A stretch of 64,000 bases of DNA from Cornus controversa (lineage: Eukaryota > Streptophyta > Magnoliopsida > Cornales > Cornaceae), in assembly GCA_026545225.1 (NCBI GenBank), contig CM048847.1, forward strand, positions 2,790,001-2,854,000. The letters are read 5' to 3'. Positions within the stretch are counted from its first letter, which is position 1, and each line of letters starts with the position of its first letter. Under the pieces are notes generated by a model. The model saw nothing but the letters and a program-made list of their open reading frames with translations. It made no database searches and had not been told where the DNA came from. The position numbers were made by a program, and so were the translations under genes. Positions 12,123 through 25,980 of the stretch are shown here, piece by piece.

Positions 12123-15100
12123 TTCTATTGGATGCTTTGATGGTCTAATTTAGAAAAAAGAAACTTTCGATTCTGATTATGGCACGACTTCTCAAGGAAT
12201 GGGTTTTTGAATCAGTACAACTCAAACTAAACTTGTTTAAAATCCACGATAGCTTGGGAATTGTTTCTTTTACTTTTCCAGATGGTTGAAGTTGGCATAG
12301 AGCACCATACGGTTGTGATCATTCATGAGTGCAGCAAGGAATTACTATTTTTGATTCAGGACGTCCTGATGGTTGAATTTGGCATAAAGCAATGTATAAT
12401 TCTAAGTATGGCACGATTTCACGTGGATTGGACTTTTCGAATCAGGACAAGTCAAATGAAACAAGTTCGAAACCGTTGTTCTCATTCTCTATTTTTCTGA
12501 ACATCCAGATGGTCAATTCTAGCACAAAGCGCCATACGGTTGTCGTCATGCCTGATTATTGCAAGCAATTGTTCTTTTCAACGCAGAACAACTCAAACAA
12601 ACATGGATGAAGATCGGATCGACATGCTCGTCGTTTCTTTGGGACGCTTTGATGGTTTCATTTAGAAAAAAGCAGCGTACGATTAGTATTATGGCACGAC
12701 TTCTCTTGGAATGCGGTTTTCGAGTCAAAACAACTCAAATGAAACAAGTTTAAATTGGTTGGTAGCTGGCTAATTGTTTCCTTTAGATGTCCAAATGGTC
12801 GAACTTGGAGCAAAGCACCATACGGTTGTGATGAAGATCGGATTGACATGTTCGTCACTTCTTTTGGATGCTTTGATGGTCTAATTTGGAAAAAAGAAAC
12901 TTACGATTCTGATTATGGCACGACTTCTCAAGGAATGGGTTTTTGATTCAGAACAACTCAAACTAAACTTGTTTAAAATCCTCGATAGCTTGGGAATTGT
13001 TTCTTTTACTTTTCCAGATGGTTGAAGTTGGCATAGAGCACCATACGGTTGTGATCATTCATGGGTACAGCATGGAATTACTCTTTTCGATTCAGGACAT
13101 CCTAACGGTTGAATTTGGCAAAAAGTAACGTATAATTCTAGGTATTACACGATTTCACGTGGATTGGGACTTTTCGAATCAGGACAAGTCAAACGAAACA
13201 TGTTTGAAACCGTTCTTGTCGTTCTCTATTCTTCTGGACATCCAGATGGTCAATTCTAGCACAAAGCGCCATACGGTTGTCGTCATGCCTGATTATTGCA
13301 AGCAATTGTTCTTTCGACTCATAACAACTCAAACAAACACGGATGAAGATCGGATTGACATGCTCGTCATTTCTTTGGGACGCTTTGATGGTTTCATTTA
13401 GAAAAAAGCAGCGTACGATTAGTATTATGGCACGACTTCTTTTCGAATGCGGTTTTTGAATCAAAACAACTCAAATGAAACAAGTTTAAAATGGTTGGTA
13501 GCTTGCTAATTGTTTCCTTTAGAAGTCCAAACGGTCGAACTTGGAACAAAGCACCATACGGTTATGATGAAGATCGGATTGACATGTTCGTCACTTCTAT
13601 TGGATGCTTTGATGGTCTAATTTGGAAAAAAGAAACTTTTGATTCTGATTATGGCACGACTTCTCAAGGAATGGGTTTTTGAATCAGTACAACTCAAACT
13701 AAACTTGTTTAAAATCCACGATAGCTTGGGAATTGTTTCTTTTACTTTTCCAGATGGTTGAAGTTGGCATAGAGCACCATACGGTTGTGATCATTCATGA
13801 GTGCAGCAAGGAATTACTATTTTTGATTCAGGACGTCCTGATGGTTGAATTTGGCATAAAGCAATGTATAATTCTAAGTATGGCACGATTTCACGTGGAT
13901 TGGACTTTTCGAATCAGGACAAGTCAAATGAAACAAGTTCGAAACCGTTGTTCTCATTCTCTATTTTTCTGAACATCCAGATGGTCAATTCTAGCACAAA
14001 GTGCCATACGGTTGTCGTCATGCCTGATTATTGCAAGCAATTGTTCTTTTCAACGCAGAACAACTCAAACAAACATGGATGAAGATCGGATCGACATGCT
14101 CGTCGTTTCTTTGGGACGCTTTGATGGTTTCATTTAGAAAAAAGCAGCATACGATTAGTATTATGGCACGACTTCTCTTGGAATGCGGTTTTCGAATCAA
14201 AACAACTCAAATGAAACAAGTTTAAATTGGTTGGTAGCTGGCTAATTGTTTCCTTTAGATGTCCAAATGGTCGAACTTGGAGCAAAGCACCATACGGTTG
14301 TGATGAAGATCGGATTGACATGTTCGTCACTTCTTTTGGATGCTTTGATGGTCTAATTTGGAAAAAAGAAACTTACGATTCTGATTATGGCACGACTTCT
14401 CAAGGAATGGGTTTTTGAATCAGAACAACTCAAACTAAACTTGTTTAAAATCCTCGATAGCTTGGGAATTGTTTCTTTTACTTTTCCAGATGGTTGAAGT
14501 TGGCATAGAGCACCATATGGTTGTGATCATTCATGGGTACAGCATGGAATTACTCTTTTCGATTCAGGACATCCTAACGGTTGAATTTGGCAAAAAGCAA
14601 CGTATAATTCTAGGTATTACACGATTTCACGTGGATTGGGACTTTTCGAATCAGGACAAGTCAAACGAAACATGTTTGAAACCGTTCTTGTCGTTCTCTA
14701 TTCTTCTGGACATCCAGATGGTCAATTCTAGCACAAAGCGCCATACGGTTGTCGTCATGCCTGATTATTGCAAGCAATTGTTCTTTCGACTCATAACAAC
14801 TCAAACAAACACGGATGAAGATCGGATTGACATGCTCGTCATTTCTTTGGGACGCTTTGATGGTTTCATTTAGAAAAAAGCAGCGTACGATTAGTATTAT
14901 GGCACGACTTCTTTTTGAATGCGGTTTTCGAATCAAAACAACTCAAATGAAACAAGTTTAAAATGGTTGGTAGCTTGCTAATTGTTTCCTTTAGAAGTCC
15001 AAACGGTCGAACTTGGAACAAAGCACCATACGGTTGTGATGAAGATCGGATTGACATGTTCGTCACTTCTATTGGATGCTTTGATGGTCTAATTTGGAAA

Positions 15101-18100
15101 AAAGAAACTTTCGATTCTGATTATGGCACGACTTCTCAAGGAATGGGTTTTTGAATCAGTACAACTCAAACTAAACTTGTTTAAAATCCACGATAGCTTG
15201 GGAATTGTTTCTTTTACTTTTCCAGATGGTTGAAGTTGGCATAGAGCACCATACGGTTGTGATCATTCATGAGTGCAGCAAGGAATTACTATTTTTGATT
15301 CAGGACGTCCTGATGGTTGAATTTGGCATAAAGCAATGTATAATTCTAAGTATGGCACGATTTCACGTGGATTGGACTTTTCGAATCAGGACAAGTCAAA
15401 TGAAACAAGTTCGAAACCGTTGTTCTCATTCTCTATTTTTCTGAACATCCAGATGGTCAATTCTAGCACAAAGTGCCATACGGTTGTCGTCATGCCTGAT
15501 TATTGCAAGCAATTGTTCTTTTCAACGCAGAACAACTCAAACAAACATGGATGAAGATCGGATCGACATGCTCGTCGTTTCTTTGGGACGCTTTGATGGT
15601 TTCATTTAGAAAAAAGCAACATACGATTAGTATTATGGCACGACTTCTCTTGGAATGCGGTTTTCGAATCAAAACAACTCAAATGAAACAAGTTTAAATT
15701 GGTTGGTAGCTGGCTAATTGTTTCCTTTAGATGTCCAAATGGTCGAACTTGGAGCAAAGCACCATACGGTTGTGATGAAGATCGGATTGACATGTTCGTC
15801 ACTTCTTTTGGATGCTTTGATGGTCTAATTTGGAAAAAAGAAACTTACGATTCTGATTATGGCACGACTTCTCAAGGAATGGGTTTTTGAATCAGAACAA
15901 CTCAAACTAAACTTGTTTAAAATCCTCGATAGCTTGGGAATTGTTTCTTTTACTTTTCCAGATGGTTGAAGTTGGCATAGAGCACCATATGGTTGTGATC
16001 ATTCATGGGTACAGCATGGAATTACTCTTTTCGATTCAGGACATCCTAACGGTTGAATTTGGCAAAAAGCAACGTATAATTCTAGGTATTACACGATTTC
16101 ACGTGGATTGGGACTTTTCGAATCAGGACAAGTCAAACGAAACATGTTTGAAACCGTTCTTGTCGTTCTCTATTCTTCTGGACATCCAGATGGTCAATTC
16201 TAGCACAAAGCGCCATACGGTTGTCGTCATGCCTGATTATTGCAAGCAATTGTTCTTTCGACTCATAACAACTCAAACAAACACGGATGAAGATCGGATT
16301 GACATGCTCGTCATTTCTTTGGGACGCTTTGATGGTTTCATTTAGAAAAAAGCAGCGTACGATTAGTATTATGGCACGACTTCTTTTTGAATGCGGTTTT
16401 CGAATCAAAACAACTCAAATGAAACAAGTTTAAAATGGTTGGTAGCTTGCTAATTGTTTCCTTTAGAAGTCCAAACGGTCGAACTTGGAACAAAGCACCA
16501 TACGGTTGTGATGAAGATCGGATTGACATGTTCGTCACTTCTATTGGATGCTTTGATGGTCTAATTTGGAAAAAAGAAACTTTCGATTCTGATTATGGCA
16601 CGACTTCTCAAGGAATGGGTTTTTGAATCAGTACAACTCAAACTAAACTTGTTTAAAATCCACGATAGCTTGGGAATTGTTTCTTTTACTTTTCCAGATG
16701 GTTGAAGTTGGCATAGAGCACCATACGGTTGTGATCATTCATGAGTGCAGCAAGGAATTACTATTTTTGATTCAGGACGTCCTGATGGTTGAATTTGGCA
16801 TAAAGCAATGTATAATTCTAAGTATGGCACGATTTCACGTGGATTGGACTTTTCGAATCAGGACAAGTCAAATGAAACAAGTTCGAAACCGTTGTTCTCA
16901 TTCTCTATTTTTCTGAACATCCAGATGGTCAATTCTAGCACAAAGCGCCATACGGTTGTCGTCATGCCTGATTATTGCAAGCAATTGTTCTTTTCAACGC
17001 AGAACAACTCAAACAAACATGGATGAACATCGGATCGACATGCTCGTCGTTTCTTTGGGACGCTTTGATGGTTTCATTTAGAAAAAAGCAGCGTACGATT
17101 AGTATTATGGCACGACTTCTCTTGGAATGCGGTTTTCGAATCAAAACAACTCAAATGAAACAAGTTTAAATTGGTGGGTAGCTGGCTAATTGTTTCCTTT
17201 AGATGTCCAAATGGTCGAACTTGGAGCAAAGCACCATACGGTTGTGATGAAGATCGGATTGACATGTTCGTCACTTCTTTTGGATGCTTTGATGGTCTAA
17301 TTTGGAAAAAAGAAACTTACGATTCTGATTATGGCACGACTTCTCAAGGAATGGGTTTTTGAATCAGAACAACTCAAACTAAACTTGTTTAAAATCCTCG
17401 ATAGCTTGGAAATTGTTTCTTTTACTTTTCTAGATGGTTGAAGTTGGCATAGAGCACCATACGGTTGTGATCATTCATGGGTACAGCATGGAATTACTCT
17501 TTTCGATTCAGGACATCCTAACGGTTGAATTTGGCAAAAAGCAACGTATAATTCTAGGTATTACACGATTTCACGTGGATTGGGACTTTTCGAATCAGGA
17601 CAAGTCAAACGAAACATGTTTGAAACCGTTCTTGTCGTTCTCTATTCTTCTGGACATCCAGATGGTCAATTCTAGCACAAAGTGCCATACGGTTGTCGTC
17701 ATGCCTGATTATTGCAAGCAATTGTTCTTTCGACTCATAACAACTCAAACAAACACGGATGAAGATCGGATTGACATGCTCGTCATTTCTTTGGGACGCT
17801 TTGATGGTTTCATTTAGAAAAAAGCAGCGTACGATGAGTATTATGGCACGACTTCTTTTCGAATGCGGTTTTCGAATCAAAACAACTCAAATGAAACAAG
17901 TTTAAAATGGTTGGTAGCTTGCTAATTGTTTCCTTTAGAAGTCCAAACGGTCGAACTTGGAACAAAGCACCATACGGTTGTGATGAAGATCGGATTGACA
18001 TGTTCGTCACTTCTATTGGATGCTTTGATGGTCTAATTTGGAAAAAAGAAACTTTCGATTCTGATTATGGCACGACTTCTCAAGGAATGGGTTTTTGAAT

Positions 18101-21100
18101 CAGTACAACTCAAACTAAACTTGTTTAAAATCCATGATAGCTTGGGAATTGTTTCTTTTACTTTTCCAGATGGTTGAAGTTGGCATAGAGCACCATACGG
18201 TTGTGATCATTCATGAGTGCAGCAAGGAATTACTATTTTTGATTCAGGACGTCCTGATGGTTGAATTTGGCATAAAGCAATGTATAATTCTAAGTATGGC
18301 ACGATTTCACGTGGATTGGACTTTTCGAATCAGGACAAGTCAAATGAAACAAGTTCGAAACCGTTGTTCTCATTCTCTATTTTTCTGAACATCCAGATGG
18401 TCAATTCTAGCACAAAGCGCCATACGGTTGTCGTCATGCCTGATTATTGCAAGCAATTGTTCTTTTCAACGCAGAACAACTCAAACAAACATGGATGAAG
18501 ATCGGATCGACATGCTCGTCGTTTCTTTGGGACGCTTTGATGGTTTCATTTAGAAAAAAGCAGCATACGATTAGTATTATGGCACGACTTCTCTTGGAAT
18601 GCGGTTTTCGAATCAAAACAACTCAAATGAAACAAGTTTAAATTGGTTGGTAGCTGGCTAATTGTTTCCTTTAGATGTCCAAATGGTCGAACTTGGAGCA
18701 AAGCACCATACGGTTGTGATGAAGATCGGATTGACATGTTCGTCACTTCTTTTGGATGCTTTGATGGTCTAATTTGGAAAAAAGAAACTTACGATTCTGA
18801 TTATGGCACGACTTCTCAAGGAATGGGTTTTTGAATCAGAACAACTCAAACTAAACTTGTTTAAAATCCTCGATAGCTTGGGAATTGTTTCTTTTACTTT
18901 TCCAGATGGTTGAAGTTGGCATAGAGCACCATACGGTTGTGATCATTCATGGGTACAGCTTGGAATTACTCTTTTCGATTCAGGACATCCTAACGGTTGA
19001 ATTTGGCAAAAAGCAACGTATAATTCTAGGTATTACACGATTTCACGTGGATTGGGACTTTTCGAATCAGGACAAGTCAAACGAAACATGTTCGAAACCG
19101 TTCTTGTCGTTCTCTATTCTTCTGGACATCCAGATGGTCAATTCTAGCTCAAAGCGCCATACGGTTGTCGTCATGCCTGATTATTGCAAGCAATTGTTCT
19201 TTCGACTCATAACAACTCAAACACACACGGATGAAGATCGGATTGACATGCTCGTCGTTTCTTTGGGACGCTTTGATGGTTTCATTTAGAAAAAAGTAGC
19301 GTACGATTAGTATTATGGCACGACTTCTTTTCGAATGCGGTTTTCGAATCAAAACAACTCAAATGAAACAAGTTTAAAATGGTTGGTAGCTTGCTAATTG
19401 TTTCCTTTAGAAGTCCAAACGGTCGAACTTGGAACAAAGCACCATACGGTTGTGATGAAGATCGGATTGACATGTTCGTCACTTCTATTGGATGCTTTGA
19501 TGGTCTAATTTGGAAAAAAGAAACTTTCGATTCTGATTATGGCACGACTTCTCAAGGAATGGGTTTTTGAATCAGTACAACTCAAACTAAACATGTTTAA
19601 AATCCACGATAGCTTGGGAATTGTTTCTTTTACTTTTCCAGATGGTTGAAGTTGGCATAGAGCACCATACGGTTGTGATCATTCATGAGTGCAGCAAGGA
19701 ATTACTATTTTTGATTCAGGACGTCCTGATGGTTGAATTTGGCATAAAGCAATGTATAATTCTAAGTATGGCACGATTTCACGTGGATTGGACTTTTCGA
19801 ATCAGGACAAGTCAAATGAAACAAGTTCGAAACCGTTGTTCTCATTCTCTATTTTTCTGAACATCCAGATGGTCAATTCTAGCACAAAGCGCCATACGGT
19901 TGTCGTCATGCCTGATTATTGCAAGCAATTGTTCTTTTCAACGCAGAACAACTCAAACAAACATGGATGAAGATTGGATCGACATGCTCGTCGTTTCTTT
20001 GGGACGCTTTGATGGTTTCATTTAGAAAAAAGCAGCATACGATTAGTATTATGGCACGACTTCTCTTGGAATGCGGTTTTCGAATCAAAACAACTCAAAT
20101 GAAACAAGTTTAAATTGGTTGGTAGCTGGCTAATTGTTTCCTTTAGATGTCCAAATGGTCGAACTTGGAGCAAAGCACCATACGGTTGTGATGAAGATCG
20201 GATTGACATGTTCGTCACTTCTTTTGGATGCTTTGATGGTCTAATTTGGAAAAAAGAAACTTACGATTCTGATTATGGCACGACTTCTCAAGGAATGGGT
20301 TTTTGAATCAGAACAACTCAAACTAAACTTTTTTAAAATCCTCGATAGCTTGGGAATTGTTTCTTTTACTTTTCCAGATGGTTGAAGTTGGCATAGAGCA
20401 CCATACGGTTGTGATCATTCATGGGTACAGCATGGAATTACTCTTTTCGATTCAGGACATCCTAACGGTTGAATTTGGCAAAAAGCAACGTATAATTCTA
20501 GGTATTACACGATTTCACGTGGATTGGGACTTTTCGAATCAGGACAAGTCAAACGAAACATGTTCGAAACCGTTCTTGTCGTTCTCTATTCTTCTGGACA
20601 TCCAGATGGTCAATTCTAGCACAAAGCGCCATACGGTTGTCGTCATGCCTGATTATTGCAAGCAATTGTTCTTTCGACTCATAACAACTCAAACACACAC
20701 GGATGAAGATCGGATTGACATGCTCGTCGTTTCTTTGGGACGCTTTGATGGTTTCATTTAGAAAAAAGCAGCGTACGATTAGTATTATGGCACGACTTCT
20801 TTTCGAATGCGGTTTTCGAATCAAAACAACTCAAATGAAACAAGTTTAAAATGGTTGGTAGCTTGCTAATTGTTTCCTTTAGAAGTCCAAACGGTCGAAC
20901 TTGGAACAAAGCACCATACGGTTGTGATGAAGATCGGATTGACATGTTCGTCACTTCTATTGGATGCTTTGATGGTCTAATTTGGAAAAAAGAAACTTTC
21001 GATTCTGATTATGGCACGACTTCTCAAGGAATGGGTTTTTGAATCAGTACAACTCAAACTAAACTTGTTTAAAATCCACGATAGCTTGGGAATTGTTTCT

Positions 21101-23988
21101 TTTACTTTTCCAGATGGTTGAAGTTGGCATAGAGCACCATACGGTTGTGATCATTCATGAGTGCAGCAAGGAATTACTATTTTTGATTCAGGACGTCCTG
21201 ATGGTTGAATTTGGCATAAAGCAATGTATAATTCTAAGTATGGCACGATTTCACGTGGATTGGACTTTTCGAATCAGGACAAGTCAAATGAAACAAGTTC
21301 GAAACCGTTGTTCTCATTCTCTATTTTTCTGAACATCCAGATGGTCAATTCTAGCACAAAGCGCCATACGGTTGTCGTCATGCCTCATTATTGCAAGCAA
21401 TTGTTCTTTTCGACGCAGAACAACTCAAACAAACATGGATGAAGATCGGATCGACATGCTCGTCGTTTCTTTGGGACGCTTTGATGGTTTCATTTAGAAA
21501 AAAGCAGTGTACGATTAGTATTATGGCACGACTTCTCTTGGAATGCGGTTTTCGAATCAAAACAACTCAAATGAAACAAGTTTAAATTGGTTGGTAGCTG
21601 GCTAATTGTTTCCTTTAGATGTCCAAATGGTCGAACTTGGAGCAAAGCACCATACGGTTGTGATGAAGATCGGATTGACATGTTCGTCACTTCTTTTGGA
21701 TGCTTTGATGGTCTAATTTGGAAAAAAGAAACTTACGATTCTGATTATGGCACGACTTCTCAAGGAATGGGTTTTTGAATCAGAACAACTCAAACTAAAC
21801 TTTTTTAAAATCCTCGATAGCTTGGGAATTGTTTCTTTTACTTTTCCAGATGGTTGAAGTTGGCATAGAGCACCATACGGTTGTGATCATTCATGGGTAC
21901 AGCATGGAATTACTCTTTTCGATTCAGGACATCCTAACGGTTGAATTTGGCAAAAAGCAACGTATAATTCTAGGTATTACACGATTTCACGTGGATTGGG
22001 ACTTTTCGAATCAGGACAAGTCAAACGAAACATGTTCGAAACCGTTCTTGTCGTTCTCTATTCTTCTGGACATCCAGATGGTCAATTCTAGCACAAAGCG
22101 CCATACGGTTGTCGTCATGCCTGATTATTGCAAGCAATTGTTCTTTCGACTCATAACAACTCAAACACACACGGATGAAGATCGGATTGACATGCTCGTC
22201 GTTTCTTTGGGACGCTTTGATGGTTTCATTTAGAAAAAAGCAGCGTACGATTAGTATTATGGCACGACTTCTTTTCGAATGCGGTTTTCAAATCAAAACA
22301 ACTCAAATGAAACAAGTTTAAAATGGTTGGTAGCTTGCTAATTGTTTCCTTTAGAAGTCCAAACGGTCGAACTTGGAACAAAGCTCCATACGGTTGTGAT
22401 GAAGATCGGATTGACATGTTCGTCACTTCTATTGGATGCTTTGATGGTCTAATTTGGAAAAAAGAAACTTTCGATTCTGATTATGGCACGACTTCTCAAG
22501 GAATGGGTTTTTGAATCAGTACAACTCAAACTAAACTTGTTTAAAATCCACGATAGCTTGGGAATTGTTTCTTTTACTTTTCCAGATGGTTGAAGTTGGC
22601 ATAGAGCACCATACGGTTGTGATCATTCATGAGTGCAGCAAGGAATTACTATTTTTGATTCAGGACGTCCTGATGGTTGAATTTGGCATATAGCAATGTA
22701 TAATTCTAAGTATGGCACGATTTCATGTGGATTGGACTTTTCGAATCAGGACAAGTCAAATGAAACAAGTTCGAAACCGTTGTTCTCATTCTCTATTTTT
22801 CTGAACATCCAGATGGTCAATTCTAGCACAAAGCGCCATACGGTTGTCGTCATGCCTCATTATTGCAAGCAATTGTTCTTTTCGACGCAGAACAACTCAA
22901 ACAAACATGGATGAAGATCGGATCGACATGCTCGTCGTTTCTTTGGGACGCTTTGATGGTTTCATTTAGAAAAAAGCAGTGTACGATTAGTATTATGGCA
23001 CGACTTCTCTTGGAATGCGGTTTTCGAATCAAAACAACTCAAATGAAACAAGTTTAAATTGGTTGGTAGCTGGCTAATTGTTTCCTTTAGATGTCCAAAT
23101 GGTCGAACTTGGAGCAAAGCACCATACGGTTGTGATGAAGATCGGATTGACATGTTCGTCACTTCTTTTGGATGCTTTGATGGTCTAATTTGGAAAAAAG
23201 AAACTTACGATTCTGATTATGGCACGACTTCTCAAGGAATGGGTTTTTGAATCAGAACAACTCAAACTAAACTTGTTTAAAATCCTCGATAGCTTGGGAA
23301 TTGTTTCTTTTACTTTTCCAGATGGTTGAAGTTGGCATAGAGCACCATACGGTTGTGATCATTCATGGGTACAGCATGGAATTACTCTTTTCGATTCAGG
23401 ACATCCTAACGTTTGAATTTGGCAAAAAGCAACGTATAATTCTAGGTATTACACGATTTCACGTGGATTGGGACTTTTCGAATCAGGACAAGTCAAACGA
23501 AACATGTTCGAAACCGTTCTTGTCGTTCTCTATTCTTCTGGACATCCAGATGGTCAATTCTAGCACAAAGCGCCATACGGTTGTCGTCATGCCTGATTAT
23601 TGCAAGCAATTGTTCTTTCGACTCATAACAACTCAAACAAACACGGATGAAGATCGGATTGACATGCTCGTCGTTTCTTTGGGACGCTTTGATGGTTTCA
23701 TTTAGAAAAAAGCAGCGTACGATTATAATTATGGCACGACTTCTTTTCGAATGCGGTTTTTGAATCAAAACAACTCAAATGAAACAAGTTTAAAATGGTT
23801 GGTAGCTTGCTAATTGTTTCCTTTAGAAGTCCAAACGGTCGAACTTGGAACAAAGCACCATACGTGATGAAGATCGGATTGACATGTTCGTCACTTCTAT
23901 TGGATGCTTTGATGGTCTAATTTGGAAAAAAGAAACTTTCGATTCTGATTATGGCACGACTTCTCAAGGAATGGGTTTTTGAATCAGT

Positions 23989-23993
23989 ACAAC
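23989..23993. other. Left target-site duplication of element 1 (ACAAC)
   Basis: Satellite reads ...CAGTACAAC immediately before the element terminus TGTCACG. The same ACAAC recurs at 30,599-30,603 after the right terminus, followed by TCAAACTAAAC. This restores the uninterrupted beta-subunit sequence and gives a perfect 5-bp duplication, as made by retroviral-type integrases. Confidence 0.9.
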
Positions 23994-24046
23994 TGTCACG
24001 CCCCGGTTTCCGACACCCGGTTAGGAGCGAGGGAAACGGGGGTGAC
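23994..24046 (-). repeat. Left terminal inverted repeat (LTR 3' end) of element 1
   Basis: 53 bp starting TGTCACGCCCCGGTTTCC and ending AAACGGGGGTGAC. It matches the reverse complement of 30,546-30,598 except for one G/A difference. On the element's own strand this is the 3' end of the LTR, ending ...CGTGACA. It folds as an imperfect hairpin with complementary arms at its two ends. Confidence 0.9.
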
Positions 24047-24239
24047 TCCGTAATTTCACTTCGAGTTCCCACACCTTAATCTCATTTTAATCTATTCTAT
24101 TGCGGAAGCATTCTATATGTACACCATTCAGGTGACATAAGATCATCAATGGCCCTTGCAAAGGATTTTCACAAAAATCGGGCATGACCCATTCTAAATA
24201 ATCAGCTCCTGGCATATCACACCTGCCTTACAATTCATA

Positions 24240-24330
24240 TGGACACTTCTGGGCACGTGTCCCCCCAGCATTTATATCTAAACAATAAAAATGGACACTT
24301 CTGGGCACGTGTCCCCCCTAGCATTTCTAC
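24240..24330 (-). repeat. Direct duplication of a G-box-containing hairpin in the element 1 LTR
   Basis: TGGACACTTCTGGGCACGTG followed by TCCCCCC occurs twice, near 24,240 and 24,291, about 51 bp apart. Each copy has GGACAC and GTGTCC arms able to pair and contains a CACGTG core, the plant G-box bound by bZIP and bHLH factors. Regulatory activity is inference. Confidence 0.6.
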
Positions 24331-25010
24331 AATATGCATAATATAATCAAAATATACATGTCTCAGTCCTTGAATGTCCGTATTATATACATACATCACA
24401 TGAATGAAATACATCTAATCCAAATGTACAACATTCATCTACTACCCTGAACATAAATTAGATTCTAAGGGATCTAACTACTACCTCTGCAACTGGTGCT
24501 ATCAGTTTCCCCAACTGACTCCTTAATCGGCAATACCTGCAAAACCTGGGAGGGGGTGAGCTCAAAGGCCCAACAAGGTATATAGAACCATACTATCATC
24601 GCAGCAGCAGGTCGATCCTCACATATTCTCAAAACTATACATGCACTTAAATATATCATAATATTTAAAGTCATGCCCCTCCTAACATACATGAACCGAT
24701 AATGCACATGGCAGTTTTAGCATTTATGAACATTTAAATCAACTATACATGACTTATGAAATCATTTACAACATGTTCAAGGCAGTACACATCCAACGTC
24801 ATTATGTATAGGAAAACATATATGAACAGAAGCATTTACATGAAGAATGTAAATCAAATATCACGTCACCTACTCAACAAGATCCATTGAATCATGCATA
24901 ATGCACATGCTCATGCATTTTTACCCAAACATCCACATTTCTCAAATCATGCATGATGCTTCACATAAAGTGCAAATACATACGTATATAACTCACACCA
25001 AACTAATTCA

Positions 25011-25161
25011 TAGGGGGCTTTCTCATCACTCCAATAGTAAGGGTCTCTTCGGCACCCAAACTCTGCTTGTGCTTTATCGGGTTACTAACCCGAAGGGAGC
25101 ACCTCCTCTTGGCCAAGTTTTGGGTCTTTCACCCTAGGGGCCATCCCCTTATCTTAATTTT
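25011..25161 (-). ncRNA. Conserved stem-loop block in element 1 LTR leader
   Basis: Matches blocks at 34,919-35,063, 42,471-42,615, 50,023-50,167 and 61,141-61,288. On the plus strand it shows CGGGTT-ACT-AACCCG (25,078-25,092), GGAG-CAC-CTCC (25,096-25,106) and AGGGG-CCAT-CCCCT (25,136-25,149). These arms pair in the element transcript. The block is conserved among LTRs that are otherwise strongly diverged. This is a candidate structured RNA region; no known RNA family was recognised. Confidence 0.5.
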
Positions 25162-25916
25162 CACACTCCTGCCCCAAAATCATATATATAGTGCATATAA
25201 TCACACCCATGCACTTATCCACACCATGAATGCATTTTTGTCAAATCAATGCATTTTCCTTTCACATCAAGATTGTCACAATGTCATCACACTCGTATCA
25301 TGGAATTCATCATGCTTATGCATTTTCAGGAAAATCACATCTCTCATGCATAAACCTATAAACACTACATCTTCACGTTTTCACCAATAAACACACTTTT
25401 CATGGAAATCATTCATAATCACATTTGCACATACACAACATATATATAGATGTCACATCTTGCATATAATCACATGTATACGTATATTAGCATAAATATA
25501 ATCATGCTTTCATTCCAATCATGCATTTACTACGAGCAACCAACATGCATTCTTACAACTATACATAATCACGCAAATATATAAATATATATACATCATG
25601 TCACCCATATAGGTAGTAAAAACATACAGGATAATTCACATATTTCATGCTTTTCCAATGTCCTTCTATGCTATAATCAATCTAGCATGCATTTATACCA
25701 CTGCACCACGCATATGATCACATATATATTTTTACGTATACTCAACTCATGCATAAGAATCATATGAGCATGCAAGGCAACATCTAGCTAAATATACATA
25801 TATAATTTAGCATGCTTTACATGTCTCAATCTCTAAACATGCATATAACAATGTTCTAACCCTCCAAGCCCGCATATATATATAGATATATCTACCCACA
25901 TATATAAGTGTCCTCA

Positions 25917-25980
25917 CATCCCACATATATATATATATAAACACCTTTATATATATATATATATATATACATATATATAT
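25917..25980. repeat. AT dinucleotide microsatellite in element 1 LTR
   Basis: Two runs of (AT)n separated by AAACACCTTT. Low-complexity sequence with no other signal seen. Confidence 0.85.

Larger units (their letters stand above)
1..23993. repeat. Satellite array, left block (~736-bp monomers, 1,472-bp higher-order repeat)
   Basis: Tandem array of about 32.6 monomers. The anchor TCATTTAGAAAA (with minor variants) recurs at 151, 887, 1623, 2359, 3095, 3829, 4565, 5299, 6035, 6771, 7507, 8243, 8979, 9715, 10451, 11187, 11922, 12658, 13394, 14130, 14866, 15602, 16338, 17074, 17810, 18546, 19282, 20018, 20754, 21490, 22226, 22962 and 23698, so spacing is 734-736 bp. Two monomer types mostly alternate. 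Type B has CAACGCAG or CGACTCAG followed by AAACATGGATG in the third subunit; type A has CGACTCATAAC followed by AAACACGGATG. Copies from ~13,400 to ~23,700 are almost identical, indicating recent homogenisation. A 4-bp deletion sits near 23,865 in the last partial monomer. The array starts before the window and is cut at 23,994 by element 1. No coding function is supported. Confidence 0.97.

Noticed and set aside
1..23993. Dozens of 60-134-codon ORFs on both strands across the satellite
   Set aside because: They repeat with the monomer period on both strands, overlap each other, have no domain or signal, and 736 bp is not a multiple of 3. They are by-products of the repeat sequence.
1..23993. 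Regular repeats as a possible CRISPR array
   Set aside because: The repeat unit is hundreds of bases with no short repeat/unique spacer pattern, in a plant heterochromatin context.
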